Source of the DNA: Devosia sp.
Lineage (GTDB): Bacteria > Pseudomonadota > Alphaproteobacteria > Rhizobiales > Devosiaceae
Length of the DNA: 64,000 bases
NCBI RefSeq assembly: GCF_017307495.1
Contig: NZ_JAFKHE010000024.1
Coordinates: 92,041 to 156,040, forward strand
Direction: 5' to 3'
In this document: in pieces, positions 55,438 through 63,958 of the stretch
Position numbering within the stretch: the first letter of the stretch is position 1
Layout: the number at the start of each line of letters is the position of its first letter
Translations under genes and position numbers: made by a program
The notes under the pieces: generated by a model
What the model was told of the DNA's origin: nothing
Seen by the model: only the letters and a program-made list of their open reading frames with translations
The model's database searches: none

Positions 55438-56328
55438 ATGACATTGGCACAGGCAAAACTCGCACGCGACGAGCAGTTGAACGGCTGGCTGTTCATCATG
55501 CCGGCACTCGTTCTGGTCGGCATCTTCATGATCTATCCGATCCTGTGGTCGCTCTGGATGAGCTTCCAGACCGGACGCGGCATGAACTTCAGCTTTGGCG
55601 GCCTGGCCAATATCGAGCGCCTGACACAGGACCCCGTGTTCCAGCGCGCGCTCACCAACACGCTGATCTTCCTCGTCATCCAAGTGCCGATCATGCTGGT
55701 CCTGGCGCTGCTGTTCGCGACGGCGCTGAACGACAGCAAGCTCTGGGGCCGCAGCTTCTTCCGCACCGCCATCTTCCTGCCCTGCGTGACCTCGCTGGTC
55801 GCCTACTCGATCCTGTTCAAGTCGATGTTCGCCGTCGACGGCGTCATCAACGACTTCCTGATGACCACCGGCCTCGTCGGCTCGCCGATCCCGTGGCTGA
55901 GCGACCCCTTCTGGGCCAAGGTCGTGGTCATCTCGGCCATCACCTGGCGCTGGACGGGCTACAACATGATCTTTTACCTCGCCGCCATGCAGAACATCGA
56001 CCGCTCGATCTACGAGGCGGCCAAGATCGACGGCATCCCGGCCTGGGCCCGCTTCTGGTACATCACCGTGCCGATGCTGAAGCCGGTGATCCTGTTCACC
56101 TCGGTGATTTCCACCATCGGCACGCTGCAGCTGTTCGATGAGGTCAACACCATCACGCTGGGCGGCCCGTCGGACTCGACGCTCACCCTCTCGCTCTACA
56201 TCTACAACCTGACCTTCAAGTTCATGCCCAGCTTCGGCTACGCCGCCACCGTCAGCTACGTGATCGTGGTGCTGGTCGGCATCCTGAGCTTCTTCCAGTT
56301 CGTCGTCGCACGGGATCGCAGCAAATGA
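55438..56328 (+). CDS. Sugar ABC transporter permease 1 (MalF/LacF-like)
   Basis: A 296-aa inner-membrane protein with six predicted helices and the EAA loop NIDRSIYEAAKIDGIPAWAR (about residues 186-205). N-terminus LNGWLFIMPALVLVGIFMIYP is typical of CUT1 first permeases. GTGAGGA touches the ATG at 55438, so the ribosome site spacing is short. It overlaps the next gene by 4 nt. Confidence 0.93.
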   Translation: MTLAQAKLARDEQLNGWLFIMPALVLVGIFMIYPILWSLWMSFQTGRGMNFSFGGLANIERLTQDPVFQRALTNTLIFLVIQVPIMLVLALLFATALNDSKLWGRSFFRTAIFLPCVTSLVAYSILFKSMFAVDGVINDFLMTTGLVGSPIPWLSDPFWAKVVVISAITWRWTGYNMIFYLAAMQNIDRSIYEAAKIDGIPAWARFWYITVPMLKPVILFTSVISTIGTLQLFDEVNTITLGGPSDSTLTLSLYIYNLTFKFMPSFGYAATVSYVIVVLVGILSFFQFVVARDRSK

Positions 56329-57200
56329 CCGACCAGGCCCTCCCCCTGAGCACGACGCGGACCGAGCGCCGGACCACACGCGCCTTCAACTTTCCGCATC
56401 TCGCCGGGCGCACCGCCCTCTACCTGCTGCTTTCGATTGCGGCCTTCGTCTCGATCTTCCCGTTCTTCTGGATGATCGTTTCGGCCACCAATACCGCCGC
56501 CGACATCAACACCGGCAAGGCCACGTTCGGAACCGCGCTCTGGGACAACACGGTCGCCTTCTTCACCCAGGTGGATGCGCCGCGCATCTTCTGGAACTCG
56601 GCCTTCCTCGCCATCGTCGGCACGGTGCTGACGCTCGCTGTCTCCTCGCTCGCCGGCTACGGCTTCGAGATGTTCAAGAACCGCTTTCGCGAGCGCATCT
56701 TCGGGCTGCTGCTGCTGATGCTGTCGATCCCGTTTGCCGCGCTGATGGTGCCGCTCTTCATCATGATGGCGAACTTCAAGCTCATCAACACCTACGCGGC
56801 CATCCTGCTGCCGGCGATCGCCTCGATCTTCATCATCTTCTATTTCCGCCAGGCGACGAAGGCCTTCCCCTCGGAACTGCGCGAAGCGGCCAAGATCGAC
56901 GGGCTCAACGAGTGGCAGATCTTCCTGTTCATCTACCTGCCGGTGATGCGCTCGACCTATGCGGCCGCGATCATCATCGTGTTCATGGCCAACTGGAACA
57001 ACTACCTGTGGCCGCTGATCGTGCTGCAGACCAACGAGCAGAAGACGATCACCCTAGTCATCCAGTCGCTGAGCTCGGCCTACTACCCGGACTACGGCGT
57101 GGTCATGGTCGGCACCGTGTTGGCGACGCTCCCCACCCTCATCATCTTCTTCCTGCTCCAGCGCCGCTTCGTCGAAGGCATGCTGGGCGCGGTGAAATAG
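56325..57200 (+). CDS. Sugar ABC transporter permease 2 (MalG/LacG-like)
   Basis: A 291-aa permease with six helices and EAA loop SELREAAKIDGLNEWQIF (about residues 182-199). The ATGA overlap with permease 1 implies coupled translation. There is no ATPase (MalK/UgpC type) gene here or elsewhere in the window, so the transporter would use one encoded elsewhere. Confidence 0.93.
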   Translation: MTDQALPLSTTRTERRTTRAFNFPHLAGRTALYLLLSIAAFVSIFPFFWMIVSATNTAADINTGKATFGTALWDNTVAFFTQVDAPRIFWNSAFLAIVGTVLTLAVSSLAGYGFEMFKNRFRERIFGLLLLMLSIPFAALMVPLFIMMANFKLINTYAAILLPAIASIFIIFYFRQATKAFPSELREAAKIDGLNEWQIFLFIYLPVMRSTYAAAIIIVFMANWNNYLWPLIVLQTNEQKTITLVIQSLSSAYYPDYGVVMVGTVLATLPTLIIFFLLQRRFVEGMLGAVK

Positions 57201-57265
57201 CCAATCCCACCTTGCCATGAGCGGCGGACCGTCGCCGCTGCGCCCGACCAATCGAGGAGACTACC

Positions 57266-59275
57266 ATGACTATCACGGCCCCAATCCGCTGGGGGATCAT
57301 TGGCCCGGGCGCCATTGCCAAGGATTTCCGCCGCGGCGTGCTCGACTCAAAGCTCGGCAAGCTCGAGGCCATCGCCACGCGCAACCCGGGCAAGGAGAGC
57401 CTCAGGACCGACTTTCCCGAGGCCCGTATCCTCGACGGCTACGACGCGATCCTCAAGGATCCGAACGTCGACGCGATCTACATCGCCACGCCGCATACCG
57501 GCCACGCCGAATGGGCCATCAAGGCCGCCGAGGCCGGCAAGCACGTCCTGATCGAAAAGCCGATGGCGCTCTCGGCCTTCGAGGTCGACGCCATCATCCA
57601 TGCCGCAAAGAAGGCCGGCACCTTCGCGGGTGAAGCCTTCATGTACCGCCTGCACCCGCAGACGCAGAAGCTGTGGGAGCTGATCAACTCGGGCACCATC
57701 GGCGAAGTCCGCTTCGTTTCGGCCAGCTTCGGCTTCCAGATGGGGCGCTTCATCCCCGAGCACCGGATCTTCGCCTCCGACCTCGCCGGCGGCGGCATTC
57801 TCGATGTCGGCGGCTACCCGGTCTCGTTCGCCCGCTTCGTCGCGGGCGCCGCTTCAGGCAAGCCCTTTCTCGACCCGATCAAGGTCGTCGGCTCGGCGAC
57901 GCTCAACGCCGAAGGCACCGACAACCTCGCCGCCGCCGTCCTGCTGTTCGACAACGGCATCACCGCCCAGGTGAGCTGCGCCATCATGGCCAACCTCGAG
58001 AATGTCGGTCGCATCATCGGCTCGGAAGGCACGATCGAGGTGCCGGCCTTCTGGTTCGCCAATGGCGACCGCGCCGGCGGCGACGGCAAGATCGACATCA
58101 TCCGGAAGGACGGCAGCCGCGAGACGGTCAGCGTCGGCAAGCAGCGCCACCTCTATTCGTTCGAGGCGGATGCTGTCGCCGAGGCCATCCTCGCGGGCCG
58201 CCAGGAATTCGCCGCCCCCGGCATGACCTGGGCCGACAGCCTCGGTAACGCCCGCGTGCTCGACAAGTGGCGCTCCGACGCCGGCATCGAGTACTCGGTC
58301 GAAAAATCGGTGAAGCGCATCAACACCATCTCCGGCCGGCCGTTGCAGGCTGGCGGCTCGGTGATCCCCAAGCGCACCATTCCCGGCGTGCAGAAGCCGG
58401 CCTCGGCCGTGGCGCTAGGCTTTGAGGACTTCCGTACCTTCGCCTCCGGCGCCATCCTGCTCGACGCCTTCTTCGAGCGTGGCGGCAACATCTTCGACAC
58501 CGCCTTCATCTATGCCGGCGGCTACACCGAGAAGCTGTTCGGCGAGTGGCAGAAGTCGCGCGGCGTGCGCGAGCAGGCCGTGGTCATCGGCAAGGGTGCG
58601 CATAGCCCGCTGGTCTACCCCGACGTCATCGCCAAGCAGCTGACCCAGTCGCTCGACCGGCTGCAGACCGACTATGTCGACGTCTATTTCATGCACCGCG
58701 ACAATCTCGACGTGCCGGTCGGCGAGTTCGTCGACGCCATGGATGCCGAGGTCAGGAAGGGCCGCATCCGCGGGCCGTTCGGCGGCTCGAACTGGACCCG
58801 CGAGCGCTTCGACGAGGCCATCGCCTACGCCGACAAGCACGGCAAGCAGCGCCCGGGTGCGCTCAGCAACAACTTCGCCCTCGCCGAAATGCTCGACCCG
58901 ATCTGGGCCGGTTGCGTCACCGCGTCGACCGACGAGTGGAAGCAGTGGCTGAAAGCCCGCCAGATCCCGAACTTCTCGTGGTCCAGCCAGGCCCGTGGCT
59001 TCTTCACCGACCGCGCCGGCCGCGACAAGCGCGACAACGAGGAAATGGTCCGCGTCTGGTACAACGACCGCAACTTCACCCGCCGCGACCGGGCGATCGA
59101 GCTGGCCGAAAAGCTCGGCAAGAGCCCGATCCACGTCGCCCTCGCCTATGTGCTGGCCCAGGACTTCCCGTCCATCCCGCTCATCGGCCCACGCACCCTG
59201 CACGAACTCGACGACAGCCTGCATGCCTTCGACATCAAGCTGACGCCGGAACAGGTGCAGTGGCTGGAGGGCTAG
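57266..59275 (+). CDS. Gfo/Idh/MocA oxidoreductase-aldo/keto reductase fusion
   Basis: A 669-aa two-enzyme protein. Residues 1 to about 335 are a Gfo/Idh/MocA dehydrogenase: Rossmann motif GIIGPGAIA at 10-18, the EKP motif with Lys98, and GGGILDVGGYPVSFAR with the catalytic region. Residues about 375-669 are an aldo/keto reductase with an apparent intact tetrad Asp411, Tyr416, Lys443, His477. The frame is continuous with no stop or shift. Both parts use NAD(P)(H), so a paired oxidation and reduction on one sugar is possible (inference). It is the last gene of the transport operon, 65 nt after permease 2. Confidence 0.9.
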   Translation: MTITAPIRWGIIGPGAIAKDFRRGVLDSKLGKLEAIATRNPGKESLRTDFPEARILDGYDAILKDPNVDAIYIATPHTGHAEWAIKAAEAGKHVLIEKPMALSAFEVDAIIHAAKKAGTFAGEAFMYRLHPQTQKLWELINSGTIGEVRFVSASFGFQMGRFIPEHRIFASDLAGGGILDVGGYPVSFARFVAGAASGKPFLDPIKVVGSATLNAEGTDNLAAAVLLFDNGITAQVSCAIMANLENVGRIIGSEGTIEVPAFWFANGDRAGGDGKIDIIRKDGSRETVSVGKQRHLYSFEADAVAEAILAGRQEFAAPGMTWADSLGNARVLDKWRSDAGIEYSVEKSVKRINTISGRPLQAGGSVIPKRTIPGVQKPASAVALGFEDFRTFASGAILLDAFFERGGNIFDTAFIYAGGYTEKLFGEWQKSRGVREQAVVIGKGAHSPLVYPDVIAKQLTQSLDRLQTDYVDVYFMHRDNLDVPVGEFVDAMDAEVRKGRIRGPFGGSNWTRERFDEAIAYADKHGKQRPGALSNNFALAEMLDPIWAGCVTASTDEWKQWLKARQIPNFSWSSQARGFFTDRAGRDKRDNEEMVRVWYNDRNFTRRDRAIELAEKLGKSPIHVALAYVLAQDFPSIPLIGPRTLHELDDSLHAFDIKLTPEQVQWLEG

Positions 59276-59365
59276 GCTGGGCGCTGGAACTGGCAGCTCC
59301 GACGGGCGTCTCCGTTGACGCCCGTCGGGCTGCAACGAGTTCCGTCGGAAAACACTGCCCTCGAG

Positions 59366-59394
59366 GGAATAACTGCCGCGCCGCGGTGTTGACA
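59366..59394 (+). promoter_or_regulatory. Possible ECF-type promoter
   Basis: GGGAATAA (59366-59373) resembles an ECF -35, and GTTGAC about 16 nt further on could hold the -10. It lies 75 nt before a three-gene unit that includes an ECF sigma factor, so autoregulation is plausible. The -10 is not convincing by itself. Confidence 0.4.
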
Positions 59395-59446
59395 CCTGTA
59401 CCGGCCGGGTAAGCCACCCGAGCCGGTCACAATGGAGGACGACACC

Positions 59447-59839
59447 ATGAAGCTCGCACTCGCGCTTGGTACCGCGGCGTTCGCGCTGCTTGCCACCGTG
59501 GCCTTCGCCGACGATTACGCCGGCGGCGCCATCAAGACCTCTGACATCGGCGGCAAGCAGGTGCTGACCGACGCCAAGGGCATGACGCTCTACACCTTCG
59601 ACAACGACAAGGCGGGCGTCTCGAACTGCTACGACAAATGCGCCGCCGCCTGGCCGCCGCTGCTCGCCACCGCCGCAGCTGCGGCCGAAGGCGATTTCAC
59701 GCTCGTCGACCGCAAGGACGGCAGCAAGATGTGGGCCTACAAGGGGGCGCCGCTCTACCTGTGGGTCAAGGACACCGCGCCCGGCCAGACCACCGGCGAC
59801 GGGGTCGGCGGCGTCTGGCATACTGCCGTCGAGAAGTAG
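59447..59839 (+). CDS. Secreted repeat protein (lipoprotein_15 type)
   Basis: A 130-aa periplasmic or secreted protein with signal peptide ending VAFA (about residue 22; no lipobox Cys). Two repeat units of the 'secreted repeat' type: LTDAKGMTLYTFDNDKAGVS then CYDKCAAAWPPLL, and VDRKDGSKMWAYKGAPLYLW. Two cysteines (CYDKC) may pair. Proteins of this kind often accompany ECF sigma operons; their role is unknown. GGAGG precedes the ATG. Confidence 0.9.
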   Translation: MKLALALGTAAFALLATVAFADDYAGGAIKTSDIGGKQVLTDAKGMTLYTFDNDKAGVSNCYDKCAAAWPPLLATAAAAAEGDFTLVDRKDGSKMWAYKGAPLYLWVKDTAPGQTTGDGVGGVWHTAVEK

Positions 59840-59854
59840 GCGCGAGCCCGTCTG

Positions 59855-60361
59855 ATGGACTTCCTGGACGAGATCGAAGCGACGGTGCCGGCCTTGCGGC
59901 GCTATGCGCGCGCATTGACGCGCAATGCCGATCGCGCCGACGACCTCGTCCAGGACTGTCTCGAGCGCGCCATCCGCAAGCGGAACCTGTTCACGCCCAC
60001 GGGACCCGTACAGGCCTGGCTGTTCCGCATCCTCATCAACATCTGGCGCAACGACCTGAGGTTCGAGCGCCGCCGTGGAGACCAGATCCCCATCGACAGC
60101 CTGATTGCAGAACCGTCCGTCGCCCCGGCCCAGCCCGGACGCATCGCCCTTTCCGAGATGTCGCGCGCCATCGACCGGCTGCCCGACGACCAGCGCGAGG
60201 CGCTGCTGCTCGTCGTGCTCGAGGGGCTGAGCTACCACGAGGCCGCCAGCGCGCTTGGCATCCCCGACGGGACGCTGATGTCGCGCCTGGGCCGGGCGCG
60301 CGCCACGCTGCGCATGTCGACCGGCACGGCCGACGAGCCGAGACTGAGGTCGATCAAATGA
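59855..60361 (+). CDS. ECF RNA polymerase sigma factor
   Basis: A 168-aa group-4 sigma factor with region 2 (RRYARALTRNADRADDLVQD at about 14-33, then RAIRKRNLF) and region 4 (LPDDQREALLLVVLEGLSYH, EAASALGIPDGTLMSRLGRA). It starts 15 nt after the secreted repeat gene and overlaps the anti-sigma gene by 4 nt. It probably drives its own operon and an envelope or oxidative-stress set. Confidence 0.92.
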   Translation: MDFLDEIEATVPALRRYARALTRNADRADDLVQDCLERAIRKRNLFTPTGPVQAWLFRILINIWRNDLRFERRRGDQIPIDSLIAEPSVAPAQPGRIALSEMSRAIDRLPDDQREALLLVVLEGLSYHEAASALGIPDGTLMSRLGRARATLRMSTGTADEPRLRSIK

Positions 60362-61158
60362 CCAACGCCGCACCGATCTCCGAAACCGATCTGCACGCCC
60401 TTGTCGACGACCAGCTGACGCCGGAGCGCGCAGCCGAGGTCGAAGCCTGGCTGGCCGGACGCCCCGACAAGGCCGCCGAGATCGCCAACTGGCGCCGCCA
60501 GAACGAGGCGCTCGATGCCCTGTTCGGCCCCGTCGCCAGCGAAGCCGTCCCCACTCGGCTCGATCCTCACCTCATGGCCCGCTCGCCGGCCCGCCCGCGC
60601 ATTGCCTGGACCCGGCTGGCAGCTGCCGCGGTCGTGCTGCTTGCCATCGGCGGCGGTATCGGCTGGTTCGGCCGTTCGTACACCCTCCCCTCCAGCAGCG
60701 ATGAGCTCATCACCGCCGCGATCGAGGCGCATGCGCTCTACGTCAGGGAGAAGCGCCACGCCGTCGAGGTGGCGGCCTCGGATCGCGACCATCTGGTGTC
60801 GTGGCTGTCGAACCGCGTGGAACGGCCGATCACGCCGCCGGACCTTGCCGCCGATGGCTTCAATCTCGTGGGCGGCCGGCTGCTGCCCGGCTACGAGGAC
60901 GCAACCAACGGCCCGGCCGCCCAACTGATGTACGAGAATGCCGCCGCCGAGCGCGTCACCGTGTTCATCACGGCGGCGCTGGACGACCGCAGTTCCACCT
61001 ACGAGTTCCTGACCCGCAAGGCGCTCGATGCCTTCTACTGGGCCAACGACAGGATCACCTGCACCGTGGTCGGCGACCTGCCCGAGGATCAGATGAAGGC
61101 GGTGGCGAGGAAGGTGTACCAGCAGCTCACCTGGCGTCCCGACGGCGGCGGGGCCTAG
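60358..61158 (+). CDS. Membrane anti-sigma factor
   Basis: A 266-aa protein. The cytosolic N-terminus (residues 1-80, SETDLHALVDDQLTPERAAE) resembles ChrR/RsiW-like anti-sigma domains but has no zinc HxxxCxxC motif. One transmembrane helix at about 84-104 (LAAAAVVLLAIGGGIGWFG), then a periplasmic domain (NLVGGRLLPGYEDATNGPAA). The ATGA overlap with the sigma gene fits an obligate pair. Periplasmic redox or damage signals are plausible inputs. Confidence 0.88.
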   Translation: MTNAAPISETDLHALVDDQLTPERAAEVEAWLAGRPDKAAEIANWRRQNEALDALFGPVASEAVPTRLDPHLMARSPARPRIAWTRLAAAAVVLLAIGGGIGWFGRSYTLPSSSDELITAAIEAHALYVREKRHAVEVAASDRDHLVSWLSNRVERPITPPDLAADGFNLVGGRLLPGYEDATNGPAAQLMYENAAAERVTVFITAALDDRSSTYEFLTRKALDAFYWANDRITCTVVGDLPEDQMKAVARKVYQQLTWRPDGGGA

Positions 61159-61244
61159 CTCGCACCTCGCTCGCGCGTTCTCCGCCTTCGCGAAGCGGCA
61201 GCGGCGTGACGTGATGAGGCGAGGGAGCGATCCCCGCCCTTCCC

Positions 61245-62417
61245 TCAGTGCCCCTGCTGGCGCACCAGGTCGTTCGAATAGATGTTGTGCGGGCCGATAT
61301 TCCGTACGTCCCGCTCGCCGAGCAGTGCCATGGTGACGTCGGCCTCCTTGCGGATGATTTCGAAGGCCCGCGTCACCCCCGCCTCGCCGCCGGCTCCCAG
61401 GCCATAGAGCACCGGTCGCCCGAGCAGAACGCCCTTGGCACCGAGCGCCAGCGCCTTGAGCATGTGCTGCCCCGACCGAATGCCGCCATCCATCAGGATC
61501 TCCGTCTTGTGCCCCACGGCATCGACGATCTCGGGCAGCACGCGGATCGAAGACGGCGCCCCGTCAAGCTGACGCCCGCCATGGTTGGAGACGACGATCG
61601 CGTCCGCGCCGTGCGAGACCGCCAGTTGCGCGTCCTGCGTATCGAGGATGCCCTTGACGATCACCGGTCCACCGAACCGGTCCTTCACCCAGCCGACTTC
61701 CTTCCAGGTGAGACTCTGGTCGAACTGCCCGGCAATCCAACTGGCGAGCGAACCGAGGTCTTCGACATTCTGCGCGTGGCCTACGACATTGCTGAACGTA
61801 CGACGCTTGGCCCCCAGCATGCCGAAGGCCCAGCCCGGCCGCGTGACGATCTGCGAAATCGAGTTGAGGTTGAACTTAGGCGGCGCCGACAGCCCGTTGC
61901 GCACGTCGGCATGCCGGTCGCCAAGGATCTGCAGGTCCATCGTCATGATCAGCGCCGAACACCTCGCCGCCTTGGCCCGATCGATCAGCCGCTCCATGAA
62001 CGGCTTGTCACGCATCATGTAGAGCTGGAACCAGAACGGCTTGCTGGTCGCCTCGGCGACATCCTCGATCGAGCCAATGCTCATCGTCGAGAGCGAGAAT
62101 GGGATGCCGAACTTCTCTGCTGCCCGCGCCGCCTTGATCTCGCCGTCGGCCACCTGCAGCCCGCAGATCGCAGCGGGCCCGACGGCCAGCGGCATCGCCG
62201 CGGGCTGCCCCACCAGCGTCGTCGCCAACGACCGGTCGCGCATGTCGACGGCGACTCGCTGTCGGAACCTGATCTCGTCGAATTCGGATTCGTTGGCCCG
62301 GAACGTGCTCTCCGTCCACGAGCCGCTGTCGGAATACTGAAAGAACATGCGGGGCACGCGACCGCGCGCCCGCTGCCTGAGATCGTTGATCGTCAGTGCT
62401 GCACTCAATCCGCTCAT
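61245..62417 (-). CDS. FMN-dependent alpha-hydroxy-acid dehydrogenase (LldD-like), copy 1
   Basis: A 390-aa enzyme of the lactate dehydrogenase/glycolate oxidase family. FMN and active-site signature SNHGGRQLDG (His acting as base) and DGGIRSGQHMLKALALGAKG, with MFFQYSDSGSWTE at the N-terminus. Probably oxidises L-lactate or a related 2-hydroxyacid. Closely related to the gene 44 nt upstream. It has no membrane segment of its own. Confidence 0.9.
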   Translation of the reverse strand: MSGLSAALTINDLRQRARGRVPRMFFQYSDSGSWTESTFRANESEFDEIRFRQRVAVDMRDRSLATTLVGQPAAMPLAVGPAAICGLQVADGEIKAARAAEKFGIPFSLSTMSIGSIEDVAEATSKPFWFQLYMMRDKPFMERLIDRAKAARCSALIMTMDLQILGDRHADVRNGLSAPPKFNLNSISQIVTRPGWAFGMLGAKRRTFSNVVGHAQNVEDLGSLASWIAGQFDQSLTWKEVGWVKDRFGGPVIVKGILDTQDAQLAVSHGADAIVVSNHGGRQLDGAPSSIRVLPEIVDAVGHKTEILMDGGIRSGQHMLKALALGAKGVLLGRPVLYGLGAGGEAGVTRAFEIIRKEADVTMALLGERDVRNIGPHNIYSNDLVRQQGH

Positions 62418-62461
62418 CCTACCCTCCTCTTCGGGGCTGAGCGGCGGAGGCTGCCGTAACT

Positions 62462-63634
62462 CTAGTAGCCCTGCCGCTTCAGCAGATCGTTCGAGTAGAT
62501 ATTGTGGGGGCCGACATTCCTGACGTCGCGCTCGCCCATCAGCGCCATGGTCACATCCATTTCCTTGTTGATGATCTGCAGCGCCCGCGTCACGCCCGCC
62601 TCGCCGCCGGCGCCCAGCCCGAAGGCCATGGCGCGACCGACGAACGTGCCCTTGGCGCCCAGCGCCAGTGCCTTGAGCACATCCTGCCCGGAACGGATGC
62701 CCGAATCCATCAGCACTTCTGTCCGATTACCCACGGCGTCGACGATCTCGGGCAGCACCCGGATCGAGGACGGGGCGCCATCGAGCTGGCGGCCGCCGTG
62801 GTTGGAGACGATGATGCCGTCGGCGCCGTTCTCGACCGCGAGCCGCGCGTCCTCGGCATCGAGGATGCCCTTGACCACGACCGGACCGCCGAAGCGCTTC
62901 TTGATCCAGCCGATGTCCTTCCAGTTGAGCGTCAGGTCGAACTGGGTCGCCGTCCACTTGCTGAGCGAAGCGAGGTCGACCGCCTCGGTGACGTGGCCGG
63001 CAATGTTGCGGAAGGTGCGGCGCTTGGTGCCGAGCATGCCGAAGGCCCAGGCCGGCTTGGTGGCGATCTCGAACAGGAACTGCGGCGTGATCGGCGGCGG
63101 CGCCCTCAGCCCGTTGCGGATGTCCTTGTGGCGCTGGCCGAGGATCTGCAGGTCCATGGTCAGCACCAGCACCGGGCACTTGGCCGCCTTGGCGCGATCG
63201 ATCAGCCGCTCGATGAACGGCTTGTCGCGCATCACGTAGAGCTGGAACCAGAAGGGCTTGCTGGTGTTCTCGGCCACGTCCTCGATCGAGCAGATCGCCA
63301 TGGTCGAGAGCGTGAACGGGATGCCGAACTTCTCGGCCGCCCGCGCCGCCTTGATCTCCCCGTCCGCCGACTGCATGCCGGTCGAGCCGACCGGCGCAAT
63401 GGCGACCGGCATGGAGACCGGCTGGCCCATCATCGTGGTCGAAAGGTTCCGGTCCTCGAGGTTCACCGCTACGCGCTGGCGCAGCAGGATCTTTTCGAAA
63501 TCGGTGGTGTTGTGCCGGTAGGTCTGCTCGGTCCAGGCGCCGGAATCGGCATAGTCGAAGAACATCTTCGGCACCCGGCGCCGGGCCGCCTTCATCAGGT
63601 CTTCGATGGTGAGATACTTGTCGAGATTTGCCAT
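62462..63634 (-). CDS. lldD: FMN-dependent L-lactate dehydrogenase (LldD-like), copy 2
   Basis: A 390-aa paralogue of copy 1 with the same length and layout: MFFDYADSGAWTEQTYR, the signature SNHGGRQLDG, and DSGIRSGQDVLKALALGAKG. Note DSGIRSG where copy 1 and most relatives have DGGIRSG. Which copy is the main lactate enzyme cannot be decided. First gene of the pair; the ATG is at 63634. Confidence 0.88.
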   Translation of the reverse strand: MANLDKYLTIEDLMKAARRRVPKMFFDYADSGAWTEQTYRHNTTDFEKILLRQRVAVNLEDRNLSTTMMGQPVSMPVAIAPVGSTGMQSADGEIKAARAAEKFGIPFTLSTMAICSIEDVAENTSKPFWFQLYVMRDKPFIERLIDRAKAAKCPVLVLTMDLQILGQRHKDIRNGLRAPPPITPQFLFEIATKPAWAFGMLGTKRRTFRNIAGHVTEAVDLASLSKWTATQFDLTLNWKDIGWIKKRFGGPVVVKGILDAEDARLAVENGADGIIVSNHGGRQLDGAPSSIRVLPEIVDAVGNRTEVLMDSGIRSGQDVLKALALGAKGTFVGRAMAFGLGAGGEAGVTRALQIINKEMDVTMALMGERDVRNVGPHNIYSNDLLKRQGY

Positions 63635-63958
63635 GTGCGCCCCGGGACTTCCGTGGCGGCTTTCTAGGCCGCTGACATGTCAGTGGTCAATGCGACGGAA
63701 GGCGATTGAAACCCATGACGTCGGGCCCGGCGGCCTTTCGGCTCCGGGTTATTCGGGCGGGGACCGGCGCGGCGACAGCCAACGCGGTTAGTCCGCAAAC
63801 AGAACGGCCGTCGCCGCGCCGGTCCGATCGAGGTCTGAGTGAGACCGCTGCCGTGAGGGAGCGTGCGCGGCTGGTTCTCTCCACACCCCTGTTACCAGGA
63901 CGGGACCTGACCAGTCGGCCGGTTGCCCACGACACCGACCCGCCATGGGACGACTCCC
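63635..63958. other. Gap with long hairpin before the edge gene
   Basis: No gene supported. It contains GGACCGGCGCGGCGAC (63761-63776) and its exact inverse GTCGCCGCGCCGGTCC (63810-63825), enclosing a second hairpin GCGG-TTAGT-CCGC. The 16-bp stem has no U run. It may be part of a long structured leader of the gene starting at 63959; I did not match it to a known riboswitch. Confidence 0.6.

Noticed and set aside
59638..60357. Extended anti-sigma frame
   Set aside because: It overlaps the ECF sigma gene in another frame; the ATGA overlap at 60358 marks the start.
63830..63958. SRP RNA because of CTGTTACCAGG
   Set aside because: The essential GGAAGGAAGCA-type tetraloop region is missing.
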